Shown in pieces: positions 1-5,978 of a DNA stretch of 12,339 nucleotides; positions within the stretch are counted from its first letter, which is position 1, and each line of letters begins with the position of its first letter. This DNA is from Vulcanimicrobiota bacterium (GTDB taxonomy: Bacteria > Vulcanimicrobiota > Vulcanimicrobiia > Vulcanimicrobiales > Vulcanimicrobiaceae), in NCBI GenBank assembly GCA_019245995.1, contig JAFAQW010000022.1, positions 1 through 12,339 of the forward strand, written 5' to 3'. A model generated the notes under the pieces. It made no database searches. It was not told where the DNA came from and was given only the letters and a program-made list of their open reading frames with translations. The translations under genes were made by a program, and so were the position numbers.

Positions 1-637
1 GGATGGCGTTGTCGTAGGACTTGCTCATCTTGCGACCGTCGATGCCGGGGACCTCCGCAAACTCCGAGAGCGTGGGATGCGGTTCGATCAAGATCTCGCG
101 TCCCGCGCCGTAGAGGTAGTTGAATCGCCGAACGATCTCGCGCGCCAGCTCCAAATGCGCGAGCTGATCGCGGCCGACCGGTACGTATTGACCGCGGACG
201 ATCGCGATGTCGCAAAGCTGCAGCAAAGGGTAGCCCAAAAATCCATAGGTCGCGATGCGCTGTCCGAGCGCCTCAATCTGTCCTTTGTAGGTCGGCACGC
301 GTTCCAGCCACGAGACGGGCGTGATCATCGAGAGCAGCGTATGGAGCTCCGCGATCTCCGGCACGGCGGATTGCAAGAAGATCGTCGAACGCTGCGGGTC
401 GACGCCGGCCGCAAGCCACGCCGCGACCATCGCGTTGCGCGCCTCGCGAACCTTGGCCGCATCTTCGAACTCCGTGGTGTACGCGTGCAGGTCGGCAATT
501 TCGAAAAACGCATCGGCCGTTTCGGAATAGCCGGCCCATTGGGTTAGCACGCCGACGAGGTGGCCGAGGTGTAGCGGCCCGGTCGGACGCATCCCGGAAA
601 GCACGCGCGGTCGCGTGGCGGAGGACGTCAGTGACAC
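1..637 (-). CDS. trpS: Tryptophanyl-tRNA synthetase, N-terminal 212 residues (cut by window edge)
   Basis: Class I aminoacyl-tRNA synthetase that charges tRNA-Trp with tryptophan in the cytoplasm. The visible part holds most of the Rossmann catalytic domain. The HIGH-type ATP site is PTGPLHLGHLVG at about residues 18-29. The stretch TPVSWLERVPTYKGQ follows at about 106-120, then VGRDQLAHLELAREI (tRNA/dimer region) at about 154-168. The KMSKS loop is exact at about 203-207, just before the edge, so the C-terminal helical domain is missing from the window. I chose a GTG start at 637. A second GTG at 604, just before LSGMRPTG, is also possible. Neither has a clear Shine-Dalgarno site. It begins 38 bp after the thiD stop, the second widest gap in the window, so it could be read through from thiD or have its own promoter. 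The family assignment is secure; the exact start is not. Confidence 0.95.
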   Translation of the reverse strand, partial: MSLTSSATRPRVLSGMRPTGPLHLGHLVGVLTQWAGYSETADAFFEIADLHAYTTEFEDAAKVREARNAMVAAWLAAGVDPQRSTIFLQSAVPEIAELHTLLSMITPVSWLERVPTYKGQIEALGQRIATYGFLGYPLLQLCDIAIVRGQYVPVGRDQLAHLELAREIVRRFNYLYGAGREILIEPHPTLSEFAEVPGIDGRKMSKSYDNAI

Positions 638-675
638 GGACGAATGGTAAACGACATCACGGCCGCGCGCAAATG

Positions 676-1407
676 CTAGTGTTTGGCGATTTGCGCGCGC
701 ACGTACGCGCGGGCCGACAGGACCGCCTCCACCACCGGCTTTCCGGCGGCGATTTCGCATGCCACCGCCATCGCGAGCGTGCAGCCCGTGCCGTGCATCC
801 TTCCGGCGATTCGGGCTTCCGCCAACAGCTCGACGCCATTCGCGGTCGCGAGCGCGTCGGTCGGGTCCCCCTCGAGATGGCCACCCTTGAGCAGAACCGC
901 GAGGCAGCCTCGCGCGTGCAGCGCGGCGGCCGCGCGCGCAATCGAATCACGGGCGATCGCGGCGCCGCCCAACAACTCTTGGGCTTCGCCGACGTTCGGG
1001 GTGAGGATCACGTTTGGCAGGGCGCCGAGCCGGTGCCGGTACCCCAGACGCGCTCCCTCCTGCACCAGCACTCCGCCGCGGCTCGCCGCGAATGCAGGAT
1101 CTACGACGCTAGGTAGTTGCGGGTGTTGGCCCAACGCGTCCGCCACGACGGTCACGGCGTCGGCGCTTGGGAGGGCGCCGATGCGTGCCGCCGCGGCGGA
1201 GTCCCAGGGCAGCGCCGCAACTTGCGCCGCGAAGACCTCCGCGTCCACGGGCTGCAGCGCCGTCAGGCCGTGGGGTCCCTGCGCGCTAACCGCCGCGACG
1301 GCGGTAAACACGCGAACGCCGAAGTCGCAGCCAACGACGAGGTCGCGTCCCGTTCCGGCGACGTTCCAGGGATGCGTCGTGCCGACCGAAAGAACGATCG
1401 CCGCCAC
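676..1407 (-). CDS. thiD: Hydroxymethylpyrimidine/phosphomethylpyrimidine kinase
   Basis: ThiD phosphorylates hydroxymethylpyrimidine and its monophosphate to HMP-PP, the pyrimidine half of thiamine, in the cytoplasm. The 243-residue length is slightly below the usual 260-270. Ribokinase-fold landmarks are VVDPAFAAS (about 101-109), LTPNVGEAQELLGG (135-148), VLLKGGHL (171-178) and the anion-hole motif HGTGCT (205-210) with its conserved Cys209. SAQ at 41-43 matches the family's substrate-contacting glutamine. The first 22 residues diverge: the usual SD-x-SGGAGIQADL signature reads THPWNVAGTGRDL, keeping AG and DL but losing the SGG and Q. The start is GTG, 6 nt after the thiE stop, so the two thiamine genes are co-transcribed and their products act consecutively. 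A pyrimidine kinase of related specificity is possible, but thiE next door favours ThiD. Confidence 0.86.
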   Translation of the reverse strand: MAAIVLSVGTTHPWNVAGTGRDLVVGCDFGVRVFTAVAAVSAQGPHGLTALQPVDAEVFAAQVAALPWDSAAAARIGALPSADAVTVVADALGQHPQLPSVVDPAFAASRGGVLVQEGARLGYRHRLGALPNVILTPNVGEAQELLGGAAIARDSIARAAAALHARGCLAVLLKGGHLEGDPTDALATANGVELLAEARIAGRMHGTGCTLAMAVACEIAAGKPVVEAVLSARAYVRAQIAKH

Positions 1408-1413
1408 GATACG

Positions 1414-2040
1414 CTAGCTCGCCGCATTCCAACGCGCGATCAAGTCGCGAGCCGCCGCACCGGCATCGGGCGCCGCCGCTACGGCGCCGATGACGGCGGC
1501 CATCGCAACCCCGGCGGCGCGCACCTCGGCCAGCCTCGCGGCGGAGATCCCGCCGATCGCGGCGACGGGCGCGCGTGAGCGTTGCGTCAGCGAACGCAGG
1601 CCGTCGATCCCGATCGGCGGTCCGGCATCGCTCTTCGATGCGGTCGCGTAGACGGAACCGATGCCGACGTAGTCGACGCCGCCGGAGTTCGCGCGTTGCA
1701 CTTCGTCGCTCGTGCCGCACGAAAGTCCGATCAGGGCGTACGGCAGTTCGGCGCGCACGCCGGCCACGTCGTCGAATCCCTCGTCGCCCGGACCGAGGTG
1801 AACGCCGTCGCAATGGAAGTCGCGCGCCGCCTGCCAGTCGTCGTTGAAGATCAACAGCGCGCCGTGCGCGGAGGTGAGCCGCCGCAGCTCGCGCACGTGC
1901 GCTGCGTCGACTCCTCGTTTCGCGCGGTATTGCAACAGGCGAACCCCCGCGCGCAGCACGCCGGCAGCGCGGTCCACAATTGCCGGCTCCTCGTTGAAGA
2001 TCACGTAGATGCCCCGGAGCAGCGCGCCCCGCGCCGTCAC
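1414..2040 (-). CDS. thiE: Thiamine-phosphate synthase
   Basis: Cytoplasmic TIM-barrel enzyme that joins HMP-PP to thiazole phosphate, giving thiamine monophosphate and pyrophosphate. Numbered from the chosen start, the protein has 208 residues, close to the family norm of about 210. It shows all the usual blocks: LLQYRAK (35-41, pyrophosphate-binding Arg/Lys), IFNDDW (64-69, Mg-binding Asp pair), GVHLGPGD (79-86), IGLSCGT (104-110), DYVGIGSVYATASK (123-136) and VAAIGGI (159-165). The start is inferred as the GTG at 2040, which overlaps the upstream TGA as GTGA. The frame stays open to another GTG at 2064, giving 216 residues and a 28-nt overlap. Neither has a recognisable ribosome site. It is followed by thiD after 6 nt. 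Function is confident; the start is uncertain by 8 codons. Confidence 0.93.
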   Translation of the reverse strand: MTARGALLRGIYVIFNEEPAIVDRAAGVLRAGVRLLQYRAKRGVDAAHVRELRRLTSAHGALLIFNDDWQAARDFHCDGVHLGPGDEGFDDVAGVRAELPYALIGLSCGTSDEVQRANSGGVDYVGIGSVYATASKSDAGPPIGIDGLRSLTQRSRAPVAAIGGISAARLAEVRAAGVAMAAVIGAVAAAPDAGAAARDLIARWNAAS

Positions 2041-2219
2041 CGGGGAGGCCGCATGCGCTGCCACGTGGCAACGTTCGCGATCAAGTAGGCGATGAAGACC
2101 ACGCCCACCGCGATCGCCAACGCCGGTTTGTGGCGACTGAGCGACATCGGCACGAGCAACGCGAAACAGAGCACGGCGGCCATGGCCAGCGTGAACAGGC
2201 GCGAGAGCGGAACGAACAT
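2037..2219 (-). CDS. Small two-helix membrane protein, unknown function
   Basis: A 60-residue, very hydrophobic protein that I do not recognise. It has two likely transmembrane helices, at about residues 7-27 and 32-50, joined by a short turn containing LSRHK. The C-terminal tail WQRMRPPR is basic and probably faces the cytoplasm. It begins with ATG 10 nt after the parB stop. Its TGA shares bases with the probable GTG start of thiE, so it sits in the operon between parB and thiE. The tight spacing, correct strand and clean two-helix hydropathy favour a real gene. Its size and lack of a family leave room for a chance reading frame. It could be a small accessory membrane protein; no role in thiamine transport or segregation can be claimed from the sequence. 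Confidence 0.55.
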   Translation of the reverse strand: MFVPLSRLFTLAMAAVLCFALLVPMSLSRHKPALAIAVGVVFIAYLIANVATWQRMRPPR

Positions 2220-2229
2220 CTTTACGGCG

Positions 2230-3081
2230 CTATTCGTCTAAGAGCAAGTCGCCTATGCGCAACAGCTCCGCGTCGTTTGCGAAGCGCAACTCGATGCGGC
2301 CGCCGCGACCGGTTCGAACGAGCGTCACGGCCGTCGCGAACTTGTCGCGTAGCCGCGCCTCGAAGTCGCGTTCCTCGGAAGAGAGGCCGGTGCGCTGGGG
2401 TGCCCGTCGTCGCTGCGCGCCGGAGGCCGCGAGACGCTCGAGCTGGCGCACGTTGAGGCCCTCTCGAACGGTGCGCTCCGCGAGCATCGTACGGGCGTCG
2501 GGCGATGCTCCCAGCAGCGCGCGCGCGTGGCCGGCGGAGAGCCGGCCGTCCGACAGCATGGACTTGATCGCATCCGGCAGCCCCAACAACCGCAGCGCGT
2601 TGGCGACGGCCGGTCGGCTCTTCCCCAGGCGGCGCGCGAGATCGTCTTGCGTGAGCCCGTACTCTTCGACGAGATGCGCGAAACCGGCGGCCTCTTCGAG
2701 CGGATTGAGGTCCTCGCGCTGCAAGTTTTCCACGATCGCCAACTCCAGCGTTTGACGATCGTCGCTGTCGCGAACGATCGCTGAAATCGTCGCGTGCAAC
2801 AGCGCCGCGCACGCGCGCCATCGCCGCTCGCCGGCGATCAACTCGTACCGGTCGCCGCGGCGGCGCACGATGACGGGTACCAAGACGCCGTACTCCGCGA
2901 TCGACGCCTTCAGCTCGTCGAGCGCCCCGTCTTGAAAATTTTTGCGCGGTTGAAACGGGTTCGGGCGAATTTCGCCGAGCGGAATGTCGCGCACCACCTC
3001 GTGCGCGGCCGCGACCGGCACGGCGCTCTCGCCAAGCAGCGCCGCTAGACCGCGCCCCAGACCGCGCTTACGGTCGCTCAT
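2230..3081 (-). CDS. parB: Chromosome partitioning protein ParB
   Basis: ParB (Spo0J) is the CTP-dependent DNA clamp that loads at parS sites near the origin, spreads along DNA and works with ParA to separate sister origins. The 283-residue protein has the full family layout. The N-terminal tail RKRGLGRGLAALLG (about 4-17) is the ParA-stimulating segment. The core IRPNPFQPRKNF (38-49) is followed by the CTP-binding arginine patch GERRWRACA (84-92) and ENLQREDLNPLEEA (118-131). A helix-turn-helix lies at LTQDDLARRLGKSRPAVANALRLL (143-166), and the C-terminal part (about 235-283) is the dimerisation domain. The frame is open upstream of the chosen ATG, but that extension lies over parA; the ATG overlaps the parA stop as ATGA and fits the conserved N-terminus. 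The parS site at 5274-5289 is its expected target. Confidence 0.97.
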   Translation of the reverse strand: MSDRKRGLGRGLAALLGESAVPVAAAHEVVRDIPLGEIRPNPFQPRKNFQDGALDELKASIAEYGVLVPVIVRRRGDRYELIAGERRWRACAALLHATISAIVRDSDDRQTLELAIVENLQREDLNPLEEAAGFAHLVEEYGLTQDDLARRLGKSRPAVANALRLLGLPDAIKSMLSDGRLSAGHARALLGASPDARTMLAERTVREGLNVRQLERLAASGAQRRRAPQRTGLSSEERDFEARLRDKFATAVTLVRTGRGGRIELRFANDAELLRIGDLLLDE

Positions 3082-3851
3082 GCGGATGCGCGAGCGGGTT
3101 CGAGCAACTCGCGCGCGACCGCCAAGTAGGCCTGCGCGCCGCGGCTCTTCACGTCGAAGAGAATCACCGGTTTGCCGAACGACGGCGCCTCGGACAGCCG
3201 AATGTTGCGCGGAATTTGCGTCTTGAAGATTTGCTGCGGAAAGTATCGCTCGAGCTCGCGGATGACTTCCATAGCGAGGCGCGTTCGTCCGTCGAACATC
3301 GTGACCAACACGCCGCTGACGTGCAACTTTGGATTCAGCGCGTCGCGGACGCGCCAAATCACGTTGGTCAACTGCGCCAGGCCCTCCAAGGCATAAAACT
3401 CCGCCTGAACCGGGATGATGCAATCGTCCGCTGCGACCAACGCGTTGATGGTTAGCAGTCCGAGCGACGGCGGTGAATCCACGAGCACGAAATCGTAGCG
3501 CCCGGCAACCGGTGCGAGGGCTTGACGCAAGCGCGTCTCTCGTGAAAGCGCCGCAACGAGCTCCACGTCGGCGCCCGCAAGATTGATCGTTGCCGGCGCG
3601 AGATGCAAGTTATCAATCTCCGTCCCGACGATGACCCGCTCCAGCGGCACGTCGCCGACCAGCGCGTGATAGATGTCGTGCGACAAGGCGGCCTTTTCGA
3701 TTCCAAGCCCGGTCGTAGCGTTGCCTTGGGGGTCGGTATCGACCAACAGTACGCGACGGTCCATCACGGCCAGCGCCGTGCCGAGATTCACCGCCGTGGT
3801 GCTCTTGCCGACGCCCCCCTTTTGGTTGACCAGCGCGATGACTCTGCTCAC
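3078..3851 (-). CDS. parA: Chromosome partitioning ATPase ParA (Soj)
   Basis: A 257-residue deviant-Walker ATPase that binds DNA non-specifically as an ATP dimer and moves ParB-parS complexes along the nucleoid. KGGVGKSTT at 11-19 is the deviant Walker A with the signature lysine (Lys11). VDTDPQGNAT (37-46) and VLVDSPPSLG (122-131) are the switch/Walker B regions, and IPVQAEFYALEG (145-156) is typical of chromosomal Soj. IPRNIRLSEAPSFGKP (213-228) is the conserved late block with the DNA-binding basic residues. The short N-terminus, without a helix-turn-helix, marks the chromosomal rather than the large plasmid type. The start is GTG, overlapping the preceding TGA as GTGA, with a GGAGG three bases upstream. 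It is followed by parB through an ATGA overlap, so the two products are made together. Confidence 0.97.
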   Translation of the reverse strand: MSRVIALVNQKGGVGKSTTAVNLGTALAVMDRRVLLVDTDPQGNATTGLGIEKAALSHDIYHALVGDVPLERVIVGTEIDNLHLAPATINLAGADVELVAALSRETRLRQALAPVAGRYDFVLVDSPPSLGLLTINALVAADDCIIPVQAEFYALEGLAQLTNVIWRVRDALNPKLHVSGVLVTMFDGRTRLAMEVIRELERYFPQQIFKTQIPRNIRLSEAPSFGKPVILFDVKSRGAQAYLAVARELLEPARASA

Positions 3852-5248
3852 GCGCCTCCGTCCTGCGCGGCCGCCATGCGGTCACAATACTGCTCGAGCA
3901 TCTGCAGCAGCAAGCTGCGCTCGTTACGTTCGGGTTTGTCGGTGACCTGCTCGAAAAGCCACTGCAGCGCCTCCCCGACCCGCGCGTCGCCACGATAGCT
4001 CGCCGGAACGACTCGCCGCGCGATCATGGTCGCGATGACGTCGTCGCCGCGAATCGCTAGGTCGCGCACGGAAAAAGCCGGCGTGCGCTCGAGTTCCGCA
4101 CGCACGCGCGCTTCGAACGCCTCGTTCGCCCGGCCGCGCTTCGGAAGGCCGCTACCCGCGATGTCCGCGTGACGAAGAGCGAACATACGTTCGATGTTAC
4201 TGGGACCGACCCGGCGGATGAAACGGCGGATTGCGGCGTCACTTAATCCCGGATCGGCGGAGTACATGTGATTGCGCACGAGGTGCGCGGTCGTCTCGAC
4301 CACTGTACGCGGAAAGCGAAAGCGGGCGAGCATTGCAGCGCTCATTTCCGCGCCCACGATCTCGTGGCGGTAAAAGTGCGGACCGCTCTTCGTCTGCGGC
4401 TTGCCAACGTCGTGGAGCAAGGCGGATAAGCGCACGCTCAAATCTCCAAGAGGGCAAGCATCGACCGTCGCGAGGCTGTGGCCCCACACGTCGTACGCAT
4501 GCCACTCGTTCTGCTCGACGCCGACCCCTTCGAGCAGTTCCGGCCAGAGATGTTCCAGGACCCCACCAGCTCGGAGGATCTCCAATCCTATCGAGGGCCT
4601 GCCGGCGCGCTCGAAGAGCTTGGCGAACTCCTCTTGCACGCGCTCCGAGGAAACGCTAGAAACCAGCCGCGCGGCGTCGCGCATGGCGGCCATCACGGCC
4701 TCGCTCGGCAGGTACTCGAAGCGGGCGGCGAACTGTGCCGCACGCAGCATGCGGAGCGGATCCTCGGCAAAAGCCCTCGGCGTGAGGATGTCGATCCGCC
4801 TCGCGCGGATGTCCGCCTCGCCGCCGTACGGATCGATGACGTCGCCTGCGGGAAGCGCGCGGGCGAGCATATTCATACGGAAGTCCCGCCGACCCAGATC
4901 TTCCTCCAGCGAAACACCGGGGCCGCTCTCGATTTGGAAGTCGCGGTGGCCCACGCCGCTCGACCGCTCGCGACGAGGCACCGTCACGTCGGCCGTCTCC
5001 CCGCCGGCGCTGAGTTTGATCACGGCGAAGGCCGCGCCCACCACGTCGATCCGGCCGGCGGGCCGAAGGAGCTCCATCAACTGGGCGATCGTCAACCCCG
5101 TCACCACGTAATCGAGGTCCTTGTTCGGCAAATGCACGCGCTCGAAGCGGGAGCGGAGTTCGTCGCGCACGCGGCCACCGACCGCAAAGAGGCTGCCCGC
5201 CGGCAGCAGGCGGGCGAGCCGGACGTCGAGCGGCCTGAGGGCGTCCAC
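3848..5248 (-). CDS. cca: tRNA nucleotidyltransferase / poly(A) polymerase family protein with HD domain
   Basis: Class II nucleotidyltransferase of the type that adds or repairs the CCA end of tRNA. The head domain has VGGRVRD (23-29), KDLDYVVTG (43-51; catalytic Asp44/Asp46), RRDFRMNMLA (120-129), DPYGG (139-143) and AEDPLRMLRAAQFA (161-174). An HD phosphohydrolase domain follows, with WGHSLATVDA (255-264), LLHDVGK (277-283), the HEIVGAEMS histidine (about 295) and RNH (325-327). At 466 residues it fits HD-containing CCA enzymes. The motif usually read as RRDFTINAMA is altered to RRDFRMNMLA, so CCA-adding, A-adding and poly(A) activities cannot be told apart here. The GTG start is firm: an in-frame TAG lies two codons upstream. 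It follows rsmG after a 43-bp gap carrying parS and overlaps parA by GTGA. An enzyme here, between rsmG and parAB, is not the commonest arrangement. Confidence 0.92.
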   Translation of the reverse strand: MDALRPLDVRLARLLPAGSLFAVGGRVRDELRSRFERVHLPNKDLDYVVTGLTIAQLMELLRPAGRIDVVGAAFAVIKLSAGGETADVTVPRRERSSGVGHRDFQIESGPGVSLEEDLGRRDFRMNMLARALPAGDVIDPYGGEADIRARRIDILTPRAFAEDPLRMLRAAQFAARFEYLPSEAVMAAMRDAARLVSSVSSERVQEEFAKLFERAGRPSIGLEILRAGGVLEHLWPELLEGVGVEQNEWHAYDVWGHSLATVDACPLGDLSVRLSALLHDVGKPQTKSGPHFYRHEIVGAEMSAAMLARFRFPRTVVETTAHLVRNHMYSADPGLSDAAIRRFIRRVGPSNIERMFALRHADIAGSGLPKRGRANEAFEARVRAELERTPAFSVRDLAIRGDDVIATMIARRVVPASYRGDARVGEALQWLFEQVTDKPERNERSLLLQMLEQYCDRMAAAQDGGA

Positions 5249-5273
5249 GTCCTAATCGTACCGCATGGAAGAA

Positions 5274-5289
5274 TGTTTCACGGGAAACA
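5274..5289. promoter_or_regulatory. parS centromere site (ParB binding site)
   Basis: The 16-mer TGTTTCACGGGAAACA differs from the widely conserved bacterial parS palindrome TGTTTCACGTGAAACA at a single position, next to the centre. Its outer arms are perfectly complementary (TGTTTC / GAAACA). It lies in the 43-bp gap between the rsmG stop and the GTG of the nucleotidyltransferase gene, about 1.4 kb upstream of parA. This is in keeping with the known clustering of parS sites around parAB and the origin. ParB is expected to load here and spread. The site is outside coding sequence, so the match is not a by-product of codon choice. I saw no second good match in the window. Confidence 0.87.
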
Positions 5290-5291
5290 GA

Positions 5292-5978
5292 CTAGGTGCA
5301 AAGTGGGCGCTTGTGCGGAACGCCGATCCGGCGCGGGAAGCGGTCGGGCGTTTGCCGCTCCTTGCGGAGGATAACGATGCGTCGCGCGCCTTCGAGCCGG
5401 ACTTCCTGTTCGACGCGAGCGCCGAGAATGAGCGCCGCATCCTGCAGGCTCGCGCGTTCGGTAGGCTCCATGGCGCCGCGCTGGAGGACGGCGGCGCCGC
5501 CGAGGGCCAGCAGCGGAACGGTGAGCTCGGCGACCGTGGCGATCGGTCCCAAGGCGCGGCACGTGACCGCGCGAAATCGCTCGCGCAAGTCGGTGCGGTG
5601 CGCGGCGCGCTCGGCGCGGTCGTGTACCACGTGGCCGTCCAGTGCTAAGGGCGCAAAGAGCGAGTCCAAGAACTGCGCTTTTTTGGCGTTCGACTCGATC
5701 ACCGTAATGGGCACGCTCAAGGCGATGCCGAGGGGAACGGCCGGGAAGCCTGCGCCGCTGCCCACGTCGGCATAGGGATGGCCGACATAGGAGGCGACGG
5801 AGAGACTGTCCAGCACGTGTCCCGCGATCTGGCCGGCGCTTTCGGCGCCCGTCAGGTTGAAGCGAGCGTTGGCCGCGAGTACGCGCCGCGCGAACTCGGC
5901 GAGCCGCCCTCGGACATCGGGGCTTGTCCCCGCGCCCTCAAGCAGCGCCTCAAAGTTCCAGCCGTCGGTCGTGGTCAG
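5292..5978 (-). CDS. rsmG: 16S rRNA (guanine-N7) methyltransferase RsmG (GidB), probable CTG start
   Basis: SAM-dependent enzyme that makes m7G527 (E. coli numbering) in 16S rRNA. The SAM-binding motif is ADVGSGAGFPAVPLGI (about 78-93; usually ...GFPGIPL...). VIESNAKKAQFLDSL (100-114) and VTCRALGPI (about 146-154) are also family blocks. The end, TPDRFPRRIGVPHKRPL, is the usual Gram-positive-type tail. The only ATG/GTG/TTG near the front is a GTG at 5816, but that would delete the conserved N-terminal part, which is plainly coded upstream (EFARRVLAANARFNLTG, about 31-47). No ATG, GTG or TTG lies in frame between there and well inside mnmG. The best candidate start is a CTG at 5978 that overlaps the mnmG stop as CTGA. 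It gives 228 residues, a normal RsmG length, and matches the start-stop overlaps used elsewhere in this operon. Function is secure; initiation is inferred. Confidence 0.94.
   Translation of the reverse strand: MTTTDGWNFEALLEGAGTSPDVRGRLAEFARRVLAANARFNLTGAESAGQIAGHVLDSLSVASYVGHPYADVGSGAGFPAVPLGIALSVPITVIESNAKKAQFLDSLFAPLALDGHVVHDRAERAAHRTDLRERFRAVTCRALGPIATVAELTVPLLALGGAAVLQRGAMEPTERASLQDAALILGARVEQEVRLEGARRIVILRKERQTPDRFPRRIGVPHKRPLCT

Noticed and set aside
2059..2070. 12-nt perfect palindrome TGCCACGTGGCA overlapping the longer thiE start
   Set aside because: It shares the CACGTG core with parS but the arms do not match. It lies in coding sequence, and a few 12-nt palindromes are expected by chance in 12 kb.
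4478..5374. A 298-codon open frame on the plus strand
   Set aside because: It is antisense to the nucleotidyltransferase gene and the end of rsmG, runs across the parS site and has a low-complexity composition. It is a shadow frame typical of GC-rich DNA.
5292..5816. rsmG starting at the GTG at 5816
   Set aside because: This would remove 54 residues of clearly family-like N-terminal sequence that is coded in the same frame just upstream.
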